DNA of 64,000 nucleotides, taken from assembly GCA_963815125.1 (NCBI GenBank), contig CAWFFM010000001.1, positions 620,001-684,000 of the forward strand, written 5' to 3'. This document shows positions 35,415-43,998 of this stretch, in pieces. The DNA comes from Actinocatenispora sp963815125 (GTDB lineage Bacteria > Actinomycetota > Actinomycetes > Mycobacteriales > Micromonosporaceae). Every line of letters starts with the position of its first letter. Position 1 is the first letter of the stretch. The notes below the pieces were generated by a model that worked only from the letters and a program-made list of their open reading frames with translations, did not search any database and was not told the origin of the DNA. The position numbers and the translations under genes are program-made.

Positions 35415-36440
35415 ATGGCGGGCAGCTTCGAAGAGGTGACGCTGGACGGCCGGACGCTGCGGGTCAGCAGTCCGGCAAAGATCTATTTTCCCGACCGCGG
35501 CTTCACCAAATGGGACGTGGTGTCCTATTACCTTGCTGTCCAGGACGGCATTCTGCACTCTCTGCAGAACAGGCCCACCATGCTGCAACGTTTCCCGGAG
35601 GGCCTGTCCGGTGAGATGTTCTTCCAGAAGCGGGTGCCAGCGAAGCGGCCCGACTGGTTGCGCAGCGCCCGGATCGCCTTCCCCAGCGGCCGTACGGCCG
35701 ACGAACTCGCCCCGGCCGACATGTCCCACGTGCTGTGGGCGGCGAACCTGGGCACCATCGTGTTCCATCCGTGGCCGGTACGTGGCGACGATCTGGACCA
35801 TCCCGATGAGCTGCGGATCGACCTGGATCCTCAGCCGGGTACCGGATTCGCCGACGCGGTCACGGTCGCGGCCGAGGCCCGCGCATTGTTGTCCGATGTG
35901 GATCTGGTCGGCTTCCCGAAGACGTCCGGTGGTCGGGGGGTCCACATCTACGTACGGATACGTCCAGAGTGGACATTCACCCAGGTACGCCGGGCGCTGA
36001 TCGCCTTCGGACGGGAACTGGAGCGCCGGATGCCCCGGCAGGTCACCACCGCGTGGTGGAAGGAGGAACGCGGCCAGAAGGTGTTCGTCGACTACAACCA
36101 GGCCGCCCGGGACCGCACCATCGCCTGCGCCTACTCGCTGCGCGCCAACCAGCGCGCCACTGTGTCCACTCCGGTCAGCTGGGACGAACTGTCCAGCGTG
36201 GAGCCTGACGACTTCACCCTGCAGACCGTGCCGGAGCGCCTGCGTACGCACGGAGACCCGCACGCCGGCCTGGAGGAGAAGGCGTACGGGTTGGAAACCT
36301 TGCTGGCCTGGGCCGACCGCGACGAACACGACGGCCGGGGCGATCTGCCCTACCCGCCGGACCATCCCAAGATGCCCGGCGAACCATCCCGGGTACAGCC
36401 GTCGCGGGCCCGGCGCTCCGACGAGGCGGAGCCAGACTGA
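35415..36440 (+). CDS. Stand-alone LigD-type polymerase/primase domain protein
   Basis: A 341-residue archaeo-eukaryotic primase-like polymerase of the LigD PolDom family, used in repair synthesis and end filling. Metal-binding Asp136 and Asp138 are in IDLDPQPG, followed by the nucleotide-binding GFPKTSGGRGVHIYVR and the late acidic VFVDYNQAARDRTIA. The N-terminal SPAKIYFPDRGFTKWDVV is typical. There is no ligase or phosphoesterase domain. A second, multidomain LigD is encoded about 10 kb away. ATG 35415 is chosen; the 49 codons upstream lie in the promoter region shared with the divergent nuclease. Confidence 0.92.
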   Translation: MAGSFEEVTLDGRTLRVSSPAKIYFPDRGFTKWDVVSYYLAVQDGILHSLQNRPTMLQRFPEGLSGEMFFQKRVPAKRPDWLRSARIAFPSGRTADELAPADMSHVLWAANLGTIVFHPWPVRGDDLDHPDELRIDLDPQPGTGFADAVTVAAEARALLSDVDLVGFPKTSGGRGVHIYVRIRPEWTFTQVRRALIAFGRELERRMPRQVTTAWWKEERGQKVFVDYNQAARDRTIACAYSLRANQRATVSTPVSWDELSSVEPDDFTLQTVPERLRTHGDPHAGLEEKAYGLETLLAWADRDEHDGRGDLPYPPDHPKMPGEPSRVQPSRARRSDEAEPD

Positions 36441-36542
36441 CCCTGCTGCCACGTCGGGGGCACCACGGGCACGGCCCGGCTGACTAGACTCGCCGGTAGG
36501 CAATGTCGGGCGAGCCGGGCAGGTGGCCGGGGAGGACGTGAC

Positions 36543-37934
36543 ATGGCGGACCGCGTCGTAGCACAACGCCCGTGGCGGGTCGCGGTGGTCGGATCCGGCC
36601 CGGCCGGGGTGTACGCGGTGCAGGCGCTGCTCGCCGCCGGTCATGACGTGCTGGTCGACGTGCTGGACCGACTGCCGGCACCCTTCGGGCTGGTTCGTTA
36701 CGGTGTGGCACCGGACCATCCGAAGATCAAGTCGATCAGTCGGGTCCTGGCCCGGGTCCTCGGCTCGCCGCAGGTCCGGTTCCTCGGAAACGTGCGCTAC
36801 GGCCGGGACCTCGACGCGGCGGACCTGCGCCGGCACTACGACGCGGTGATCCACGCCAGTGGCAGCCCGCACGACCGTCAGTTGGGCATCCCCGGCGAGG
36901 ACCTGCCCGGCAGTCGACCGGCCGCCGCGTTCATCGACTGGTACAACGGTCATCCGGACGGCCCGACCCGGTTCGACCTCGACGTCGAGGCGGTCGCGGT
37001 CGTCGGCGCCGGAAATGTGGCGCTGGACGCGGCGCGGATGCTGGTGACCGGGGTGGACGAACTGGGCCGCACCGACGTACCGGACCCGGTGCTCGCCGCA
37101 TACCGGGACAACCGGGTACGTGACGTGTACCTGATCGCCCGACGGGGACCGCAGCACGCCAAGTTCACCACCCCCGAGCTACGCGAACTGGCCGCGTTGC
37201 CGGACGTGGACCTGCTGCTACGCGGCGAGGATCTGCCGCCGGAGGCCGATGACGAGCAAGCCGACTACGACCGGACGGTACGAAACAATCTGCGTACCCT
37301 TCGCTCCTGGTTGGACAAGCCGGCCGGTACCGCGTCTCGGCGCATCCACCTGCGGTTCTGGAGCCGGCCCACCGAGATCCTGGGCACCGGTGCGGTGGAG
37401 CAGGTCCGGATCGAGGGCACCACCCTGCGCGACGGCCGGGTCGTCGGCACCGGTCGGTACGAGACCGTGCCGGCGCAGAGCGTGCTGCGCGCGGTGGGCT
37501 ACGGCGGTGCACCCATCGCCGGGCTGCCCTTCGACGAGGTCAGCGGCACCATCCCGCATCAGGCCGGTCGGGTGGTCGGCGCGGACGGTCAGCCGCTGCC
37601 CGGCCTCTACGTGGCGGGATGGGTCAAACGCGGTCCGATCGGCGTCATCGGTACGAACAAGGCCGATGCTGCGGAGACCGTACGGACCCTGCTGACGGAT
37701 CTGCCCACCCTGCCGCGGGCGTTGCGACCCGAAGCCGAGGAACTGACCGCGCTGCTGCAGCAACGCGGCGTGCGCTACACCACCTGGGACGGCTGGCTGC
37801 GGCTGGAGCGCCACGAGCTGCTGTGCGGGGAGAAGCAGCAGCGACCTGCGGCGAAGGTGGCCGACCTGCCGAGCATGCTGGAACTCGCCGGCTCGGCGGC
37901 CGAGGAGCCGTACGGTGAAACCCGGGGTAGCTGA
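36543..37934 (+). CDS. fprA: Ferredoxin-NADP+ reductase, adrenodoxin-reductase type
   Basis: A 463-residue FAD/NADPH enzyme of the mycobacterial FprA type that passes electrons from NADPH to ferredoxins, for example for cytochrome P450 enzymes. The N-terminal FAD fold VAVVGSGPAGVYAVQAL is followed by PFGLVRYGVAPDHPKIKS, the NADP fold VAVVGAGNVALDAARML, and GLYVAGWVKRGPIGVIGTNK. ATG 36543 follows GGGGAGGA. It is a single gene with a TAGACT -10-like hexamer at 36485, though no good -35 is visible. Confidence 0.95.
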   Translation: MADRVVAQRPWRVAVVGSGPAGVYAVQALLAAGHDVLVDVLDRLPAPFGLVRYGVAPDHPKIKSISRVLARVLGSPQVRFLGNVRYGRDLDAADLRRHYDAVIHASGSPHDRQLGIPGEDLPGSRPAAAFIDWYNGHPDGPTRFDLDVEAVAVVGAGNVALDAARMLVTGVDELGRTDVPDPVLAAYRDNRVRDVYLIARRGPQHAKFTTPELRELAALPDVDLLLRGEDLPPEADDEQADYDRTVRNNLRTLRSWLDKPAGTASRRIHLRFWSRPTEILGTGAVEQVRIEGTTLRDGRVVGTGRYETVPAQSVLRAVGYGGAPIAGLPFDEVSGTIPHQAGRVVGADGQPLPGLYVAGWVKRGPIGVIGTNKADAAETVRTLLTDLPTLPRALRPEAEELTALLQQRGVRYTTWDGWLRLERHELLCGEKQQRPAAKVADLPSMLELAGSAAEEPYGETRGS

Positions 37935-38410
37935 CGCTGCCCGTTCTACCGGCACGGCCGCCGACCCGACGTTGATCCGTTCGGCCCACCTGACCTGGGT
38001 CGCCCGGATCTGAGCCGGCATCGGACTGATCCCGCTGTCCGGCTGGCGGCAACCGCGGAGACCATGGGATAGCCGGACGCCACTCAGCGTGTCCGCACGG
38101 CGCTGTGCGTATGGTGGTTTCCCGGCGATGGAAGGACGCGCCCGCCGGCCCCGGTCGGAGCCGGGTCGGCTCATGGGCACATTCGGAGCTGGCGCAACGA
38201 TCGTTACAGAAAGGTACGCCCGAACGGGCAACTCTAACGAGCCAGAACCGAGAAGGTGGCGGGCCGCCGGAAAACGATATAGTTTCCGCACGGCAATGAA
38301 CGTGGTCGACGAAGGGTTCGGCCAACGGGAGTGAAGGTGGGACGACCCATGTCACCCAGTTGGAGCAGCGCTGCCGCGGTATCGCCGGCAAGGGTGCGCT
38401 CCGCGACGGC
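37935..38410 (+). other. Long intergenic region before the signalling cluster
   Basis: These 476 bases hold no gene I can support. A short open frame (38089-38334) lacks a ribosome site and resembles nothing. GCCCG-AA-CGGGC (38219-38230) is a perfect small dyad, and the part at 38270-38300 is AT-richer than its surroundings, as a promoter would be. The promoter of the receiver-PP2C gene is expected here, but I cannot fix its boxes. Confidence 0.4.
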
Positions 38411-39652
38411 ATGTCGACGGGACCGCCGCCGGGCGGTTCCTGGGCACCGAAGCCCCCGGTGACCGTCGTCGACCGCCGCTCGGCGGACTCCACCGGCCGG
38501 AGCGCCGAACTCCTGTCGATCCTCCTGGTGGAGGACGACGCCGGTGACGCGTTGCTGGTCGAGGAACAGCTCGCGGACAGCGGCCTGCGGGTCACCCTGA
38601 CCGTAGCCAGCACTCTGGCCAACGCGTTGACCACGTTGCGGCGCGGTTTCGACTGCGTACTGCTGGACCTCAACCTGCCGGACACCCAGGGCCTCAGCGG
38701 GCTGGAGGCGATCCTGCGGGGCGCACCCCAGTCGGCGGTACTGGTCCTCACCGGACTCGCCGACGCGGCGGCCGGCACGGCAGCGGTCGGCCAGGGTGCG
38801 CAGGACTACCTGATCAAGGGCCAGGTGGACGGTCCGCTACTGGGCTCGGCGATCCGCTATGCGGTGCAGCGCCGCCAGTTCGAGCAGACCAGCCGGGTAC
38901 TGCGGGAAACCGAAATGCGTGCCCAGGAGAATGCCCGACTGGAACGTGGCCTGCTGCCCCGGCCCCGGCTCGAGCACCCGAATCTGGGCATCGTTTCGCG
39001 GTACCGGCCGGGCCGGGAACGTGCGCTGCTCGGCGGTGATTTCTACGATGTCGTCCAGGTCGACGAACACACCCTGCATCTGGTCATCGGTGACGTCTGT
39101 GGACATGGCCCCGATGAGGCCGCCCTGGGTGTCCTGTTGCGTAGCGCCTGGCGGGCGCTGGTCCTGGCCGGCGTAACGGGTCCGCGCCTGGCCGCCGTGA
39201 TGCAGCAGATGCTGGTCGCCGAGCGCCCCCGGGACGAGTTGTACGCCACGATCTGCATGGTGGCGGTCTCGCTGGACACCGGGGTGGTGCGTACCCTGAG
39301 CGCGGCGCACCCGCCCCCGCTCGGGCTGGTGGACGGCCGGTGTCTCCGGTTGCCGTGCGAGCCCGGTTTCGCGATCGGGATGTTCACCGAGTTCGAGGAG
39401 TGGACCGAGCAGATGTGGCAGATGCCCACCGACGGTGGTCTGCTGCTCTACACCGACGGCCTGATGGATGCGCACCGCGGCACCGGGACTCAGCGCTGGG
39501 GGGTGGACGGTCTGGTTGAGCTGACCGACGGGCTCGCCGGCCAGCCACCCGAGATACTGGTCGAACGTCTGCTCGATGCGGTGCTGGTGTCCGATGCGGG
39601 TCGTAACAACGACGACCTGGCCATGCTCTATCTGCACTGGAAGAATTCGTGA
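38411..39652 (+). CDS. Response regulator with PP2C-type (RsbU/SpoIIE-like) phosphatase output
   Basis: A 413-residue protein. A receiver domain (about 35-155) has acidic VEDD and phospho-acceptor Asp86 in VLLDLNLPD. A short coiled linker leads to a PP2C/SpoIIE phosphatase domain (about 195-410) with metal-binding LGGDFYDVVQ, VIGDVCGHG, and GLLLYTDGLMDA and NNDDLAMLYL. Such proteins dephosphorylate anti-sigma-factor antagonists when their receiver is phosphorylated. The start is uncertain: ATG 38411 is used, with an in-frame TTG at 38360. Its stop overlaps the next gene (GTGA), tying it to the CHASE3 kinase and single receiver. Confidence 0.9.
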   Translation: MSTGPPPGGSWAPKPPVTVVDRRSADSTGRSAELLSILLVEDDAGDALLVEEQLADSGLRVTLTVASTLANALTTLRRGFDCVLLDLNLPDTQGLSGLEAILRGAPQSAVLVLTGLADAAAGTAAVGQGAQDYLIKGQVDGPLLGSAIRYAVQRRQFEQTSRVLRETEMRAQENARLERGLLPRPRLEHPNLGIVSRYRPGRERALLGGDFYDVVQVDEHTLHLVIGDVCGHGPDEAALGVLLRSAWRALVLAGVTGPRLAAVMQQMLVAERPRDELYATICMVAVSLDTGVVRTLSAAHPPPLGLVDGRCLRLPCEPGFAIGMFTEFEEWTEQMWQMPTDGGLLLYTDGLMDAHRGTGTQRWGVDGLVELTDGLAGQPPEILVERLLDAVLVSDAGRNNDDLAMLYLHWKNS

Positions 39653-41412
39653 CCCGTACCTCAGCCTCCGGCCCCCGCCCACGACGTACCCACCTGAGTA
39701 TCCAGCGCAGCGTGTCCGTGGGGTTCGTGGTGGTGTCCGTCCTGCTGTTGGTCGCGGCGGCGGTCGCGGCCGGCTCGCTGCAGGGCAGTACGACAGCCAC
39801 CAACCGGCTCGCCGACCATATCTTCCCGGCGGCACGTGACGCGGGGCAGTTGCAGACCGTCCTGCTGGATCAGGAGACCGGCCTGCGCGGCTACCTGCTG
39901 ACCGGCGACCGCCAGTTTCTGCAGCCCTACCAGGAAGGGCAGCGGGAGCAGGGGCAGATCGTGACCCGGATGCGTCGACTGCTCGCCGACGATCCGTCGA
40001 GCCGTGCCGATCTGGAGGACGTGGTCCGCCGCGCGTCGACCTGGCGTCAGCAGTATGCCGAGCCGGCGTTGGCGGCCCGACCGCATGCGGCCACCGCCGG
40101 CTCGGTCGTGGCACTCGCGACCCGGGGCAAGGTCCAGTTCGACCGGATCCGGCAGGCGCTGACCACCCAGCAGCAGCACCTGGATGCCGACCAACGTGCG
40201 GCCCGGGCCGCTCTGGCGCAAGCAGCGCTGCTGCGTACCGCCGCGCTGGTGGCCATTCTGGCCATCCTGGCACTCACCGCGGTGATCATGTTCTGGCGGT
40301 TGCGCACCGATCTGGTCCGGCCACTGAGAGGGCTGGGGGAACACACCCGGTTGGTCGCAGACGGCGATTTCCGGCATGAGGTGCGCGGGTCCGGCGCCAC
40401 CGAGCTGAAGGCACTGGGTGCCGACATCGACGGTATGCGCCAGCGGATCCTGGCCGAACTGGACCGGGGCGTGGAGGATCAGCTCCTGCTGAAGGAGCAG
40501 GCACAGGAGCTGCGCCGGTCCAACGCCGAACTGGAACAGTTCGCCTACGTCGCCTCGCACGACCTGCAGGAGCCGTTGCGCAAGGTGGCGTCGTTCTGCC
40601 AGCTGCTGGAGCGCCGGTACAGCGACAAGCTCGACGACAGTGCCCGGCAGTACATCGCGTTCGCGGTGGACGGCGCCAAGCGGATGCAGGTACTCATCAA
40701 CGACCTGTTGACCTTCTCCCGGGTCGGCCGGTTGCATGACCGTCGGGAGCCGGTCAAGCTCGACGACACGCTGCAGCGGGGGCTGCGTAACCTCGGCGGT
40801 AGCCTGGAGGATTCCGACGCCGAGGTCGTGTTCCCGGACGAGCTGCCCACCGTGACCGGTGACCAGACGCTGCTGACCATGGTGTGGCAGAACCTGATCG
40901 GCAACGCGTTGAAGTTCCACGAACCGGACCGGGCGCCCCGGGTCGTGATCGACTGCGAGCAGTCCGAGGCCGAATGCCGTATCACGGTGACCGACAACGG
41001 CATCGGGATCGATCCGCAGTTCGCGGACAAGATCTTTGTCATCTTCCAGCGGCTGCACAGCCGGGACAATTACGGCGGCACCGGGATCGGTCTGGCCCTC
41101 TGCCGCAAGATCGTCGAGCATCACGGTGGCCGGATCTGGCTGGACACCGAATATTCTGGCGGCACCCGGTTCATCATGACGCTTCCGGTACTGGTCCCGG
41201 AGACCGAGGAGGCCGAGGAGACCGGCCCGGGTGGTGACGGACCCGGATCTGTCGGGACCGCCGATGTTGGTGCCGAGGCCCCTGACGTGGTCGTGGACCG
41301 GGGTGACACCGACGTTGTGCCGACTGGTAGTGCCTCCGCCGAACCCGGCGGTGCTGAAACCGGCCGGGCGGTCCTGAACGGGACGCCGGCCGGCTCGCGA
41401 GGAGAAGACTGA
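39649..41412 (+). CDS. CHASE3-domain sensor histidine kinase
   Basis: A 587-residue membrane kinase. TM1 is about 22-43, then a CHASE3 extracytoplasmic domain (about 48-190) with DQETGLRGYLLTGDRQFL, TM2 about 200-222, a HAMP domain, and a phytochrome-type dimerisation helix with His near 304 in ASHDLQEPLRKV. The HATPase domain has NLIGNALKFHEP and GTGIGLALCRKIVEHHGG. The last 70 residues are acidic and disordered. GTG 39649 overlaps the upstream stop (GTGA), and its own stop overlaps the next ATG by one base. It probably serves both flanking receivers. Confidence 0.93.
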   Translation: MTRTSASGPRPRRTHLSIQRSVSVGFVVVSVLLLVAAAVAAGSLQGSTTATNRLADHIFPAARDAGQLQTVLLDQETGLRGYLLTGDRQFLQPYQEGQREQGQIVTRMRRLLADDPSSRADLEDVVRRASTWRQQYAEPALAARPHAATAGSVVALATRGKVQFDRIRQALTTQQQHLDADQRAARAALAQAALLRTAALVAILAILALTAVIMFWRLRTDLVRPLRGLGEHTRLVADGDFRHEVRGSGATELKALGADIDGMRQRILAELDRGVEDQLLLKEQAQELRRSNAELEQFAYVASHDLQEPLRKVASFCQLLERRYSDKLDDSARQYIAFAVDGAKRMQVLINDLLTFSRVGRLHDRREPVKLDDTLQRGLRNLGGSLEDSDAEVVFPDELPTVTGDQTLLTMVWQNLIGNALKFHEPDRAPRVVIDCEQSEAECRITVTDNGIGIDPQFADKIFVIFQRLHSRDNYGGTGIGLALCRKIVEHHGGRIWLDTEYSGGTRFIMTLPVLVPETEEAEETGPGGDGPGSVGTADVGAEAPDVVVDRGDTDVVPTGSASAEPGGAETGRAVLNGTPAGSRGED

Positions 41413-41852
41413 TGGACCAATCCGCCGCGCCCATCGAGGTCCTGCTGGTCGAGGACGATCCCGGTGACGAGCTGATGACCCGGGAAGCGTTCAAGGACAA
41501 CAAGGTCCGCAACAACCTGCATGTCGCGCGGGACGGCGAGGAGGCCATCGACTTCCTGTACCGGCGCGGCGAGCATGCCGACGCGCCGCGTCCGGATCTG
41601 ATCCTGCTCGACCTCAACCTGCCGAAGTACGACGGCCGTGAGGTGCTCGCCAAGATCAAGAGCGACGAGAACCTCAACACCATCCCCGTGGTGGTCCTCA
41701 CCACCTCGGAGGCCGAGGAGGACATTGTCCGCAGTTACCGGCTGCACGCCAACGCCTACGTCACCAAGCCGGTCGACTTCGAGCGGTTCCTGGAGGTCGT
41801 CCGGCAGATCGACGAATTCTTCGTCACCGTGGTGCGGCTGCCGAAGCCCTGA
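41412..41852 (+). CDS. Single-domain response regulator (Rcp1-like)
   Basis: A 146-residue receiver with no output domain, like cyanobacterial Rcp1. Acidic VEDDPGDE, phospho-acceptor Asp67 in LILLDLNLPKYDG, Thr97 and Lys119 in NAYVTKPVDF are intact. The loop insert after helix 2 (FLYRRGEHADAPRPD) is typical of phytochrome-type partners. It overlaps the kinase gene by one base and probably acts as phosphate shuttle or sink, or as an adaptor. Confidence 0.93.
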   Translation: MDQSAAPIEVLLVEDDPGDELMTREAFKDNKVRNNLHVARDGEEAIDFLYRRGEHADAPRPDLILLDLNLPKYDGREVLAKIKSDENLNTIPVVVLTTSEAEEDIVRSYRLHANAYVTKPVDFERFLEVVRQIDEFFVTVVRLPKP

Positions 41853-41988
41853 ACGCGCCGCTTCCTCCAGGAATCCGGCCGAAGCATGGCGTCCCAGGTC
41901 CGGGAGCGCAGGCGGGATGGATGACGTGCCCGGGTCGCCGGTCGTGCCAGGCTGTTGCACACTGTCGAGCGTGGACAGGGGCAGCGCA

Positions 41989-42885
41989 GTGCGCTCTGCA
42001 GTAGTGATCAATCCGGTCAAGGCGGACGTACCGCGCTGGCGGGCAGCGGTCAGTTCCGTACTGATCGAAGCCGGCTGGCCGCAACCGGCCTGGTATGAGA
42101 CGACGCCCACCGAGGCCGGTCACGGGCTGGCCGACCAGGCTGTCCGGGACGGCGTGGAGCTGCTGTTCGTCTGCGGTGGCGACGGCACCGTACGCTCCTG
42201 CGTCGGTGCGCTGGTCGGCACCGACGTGCCGATGGCCGTGCTCGCCGGTGGCACCGGCAACCTCCTGGCCGCCAATCTGGGACTGCCCACCGACCCGACC
42301 GCGGCGGTACGCGTGGCGGTGGACGGACACCGCCGTCAGATCGACGTAGGTACGGTCGGTGAAGAGTGCTTCGCGGTGATGGCCGGCATGGGTCTGGACG
42401 CGCACATGCTGGATGCCACACCCGAGCGGATCAAGGCCCGGCTCGGCTGGTTGGCGTACCTGGTGGGTGGTCTGCGTCATGTGTGGGGTTCACCGATGCG
42501 GGTGGTCATCCACATCGACGACGACCCGCCGATCCAGCGGCGGGCACGCAGTGTACTGGTCGCCAACGTGGGTCGGTTGCAGGGCGGCCTGCGCCTGCTC
42601 GCCGACGCCAGCCCGGACGACGGCCACCTGGACGTGGGGATCCTGACCCCACGCACGGTGGGTCACTGGGCGGCGCTGGGTGTCTCGCTGCTGCGTCGGC
42701 AGCGCCGGGTACCGGGCCTGGAGGTGATCCCGGGCCGTCGGGTCACGATCACCAGTGACCGGGCGCAGAGCCGGGAACTGGACGGTGACGTCATCGACGC
42801 CCATCGCACCCTGCGGGCAGAGATCCGGCCCCGGGCACTGTGGTTGTGCGTACCGGAGGAGTTCGAGGGGACCGACGGTGAGTAG
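41989..42885 (+). CDS. Diacylglycerol kinase family lipid kinase
   Basis: A 298-residue DAGK/LCB5-like lipid kinase. The N-terminal SAVVINPVKAD, nucleotide-binding VCGGDGTVRSCVGAL and LAGGTGNLLAANLGLPTD are diagnostic; the C-terminal domain has RSVLVANVGRLQGGL and LDGDVI. It phosphorylates diacylglycerol or a related lipid at the membrane face. GTG 41989 has AGGGG 8 bases upstream; GTG 41971 is possible. The next gene, 35 bases on, is an App1-type phosphatase that would act on the kinase product, so they may form a lipid on/off pair. Confidence 0.9.
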   Translation: MRSAVVINPVKADVPRWRAAVSSVLIEAGWPQPAWYETTPTEAGHGLADQAVRDGVELLFVCGGDGTVRSCVGALVGTDVPMAVLAGGTGNLLAANLGLPTDPTAAVRVAVDGHRRQIDVGTVGEECFAVMAGMGLDAHMLDATPERIKARLGWLAYLVGGLRHVWGSPMRVVIHIDDDPPIQRRARSVLVANVGRLQGGLRLLADASPDDGHLDVGILTPRTVGHWAALGVSLLRRQRRVPGLEVIPGRRVTITSDRAQSRELDGDVIDAHRTLRAEIRPRALWLCVPEEFEGTDGE

Positions 42886-42920
42886 CGGCCGGCGGCGTAG
42901 CTGTATGGGAGGTCGGCAGA

Positions 42921-43964
42921 GTGTCATCCACTCCGACTGACGCGCTGACCGTCCCGAGGTTGCACCGGGCGGCCCGGCTCGAGGACGCGGTGCACGAGGT
43001 CGCCGAGCGCAAACTGCGCCAACGGGGCTGGCGCCCGTCGATCGTGCCCTACATCGGCTACGGTGCGCCCGGCTGGGTGCGGGTGATGGGCCGGGTGCTG
43101 CTGAGTCATCCGTACCGGCGCCCCCGCCCACCGGGTCGCAAGCTGCGCGGCTGGCGTAGCTTCACCGCATTGTCGGCGATGGACGCCGTGGTGGTCATCG
43201 AAGCCGACGGCCAGCGGCACGAACTGCGCGCCGACCGGGGCGGTTTCGTCGATGCGGTGATCGAGGCGGATCTGGCGCCCGGCTGGTCGCGGGTACGGCT
43301 GAGCAGCGAGGGCTGCCGACCGGTGGACGTACCGGTACGGATCGTCGACCCGGCCGTCCGGTTCGGCATCATCTCCGACATCGACGACACGGTGATGGTG
43401 ACGACCTTGCCGCGGCCGTTGCTCGCGGCGTGGAACACCTTCGTGCTCGACGAGCACGCCCGGGCCTGCGTACCGGGCATGGCGGTGCTCTACGAGCGGT
43501 TGGTCACCGCCCATCCGGGCGCGCCGGTGCTCTACCTGTCGACCGGTTCGTGGAACGTGGCGCCGGCCCTGCGCCGGTTCCTGTCCCGCAATCTGTACCC
43601 GGCCGGGCCACTGTTGCTGACCGACTGGGGACCGACCAAGGACCGGTGGTTCCGTAGCGGTCAGGAACACAAGCGCGCGACGCTGGCCAGGTTGGCCCGG
43701 GAGTTCCCGGACATCCGGTGGTTGCTGGTGGGTGACGACGGTCAGCACGACGAGCAGATCTACGCCGAGTTCGCGGCGGCCCATCCGGACAACGTCGCCG
43801 GGGTGGCGATCCGCCGGTTGTCGCCGGGGCAGGCGCTGCTGGCCCGGGGTCTGCCCTCACCGCAGGGCGCTACCCGGGCACGTACGGCGGTGGGGCAGAA
43901 GTGGTTGGCCGCCTCGGACGGTGCCGGGCTGGCGAGCCTGCTGCACGATGCCGGCCAGTTGTGA
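42921..43964 (+). CDS. App1-family phosphatidate phosphatase-like protein (DUF2183)
   Basis: A 347-residue protein with the App1/DUF2183 HAD-type catalytic domain. ISDIDDTVMVT carries the phosphatase nucleophile motif DIDDT (Asp153-Thr157). LYLSTGSWNVAPALRRFL and LLTDWGPTKDRWFRSGQEHK are conserved in the family, and LLVGDDGQHDEQIYAEF is the late acidic motif. Yeast App1 dephosphorylates phosphatidate. GTG 42921 follows GGGAGG. Its place after a diacylglycerol kinase-like gene supports a lipid role, but bacterial substrates are not established. Confidence 0.88.
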   Translation: MSSTPTDALTVPRLHRAARLEDAVHEVAERKLRQRGWRPSIVPYIGYGAPGWVRVMGRVLLSHPYRRPRPPGRKLRGWRSFTALSAMDAVVVIEADGQRHELRADRGGFVDAVIEADLAPGWSRVRLSSEGCRPVDVPVRIVDPAVRFGIISDIDDTVMVTTLPRPLLAAWNTFVLDEHARACVPGMAVLYERLVTAHPGAPVLYLSTGSWNVAPALRRFLSRNLYPAGPLLLTDWGPTKDRWFRSGQEHKRATLARLAREFPDIRWLLVGDDGQHDEQIYAEFAAAHPDNVAGVAIRRLSPGQALLARGLPSPQGATRARTAVGQKWLAASDGAGLASLLHDAGQL

Positions 43965-43998
43965 CCGGACGATGGGTGTCCACTGTGCTCGGTCGGGC

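Noticed and set aside
38089..38334. An 81-codon frame before the receiver-PP2C gene
   Set aside because: It has no ribosome site, no family resemblance and Arg-rich random-like composition typical of chance frames in GC-rich DNA.
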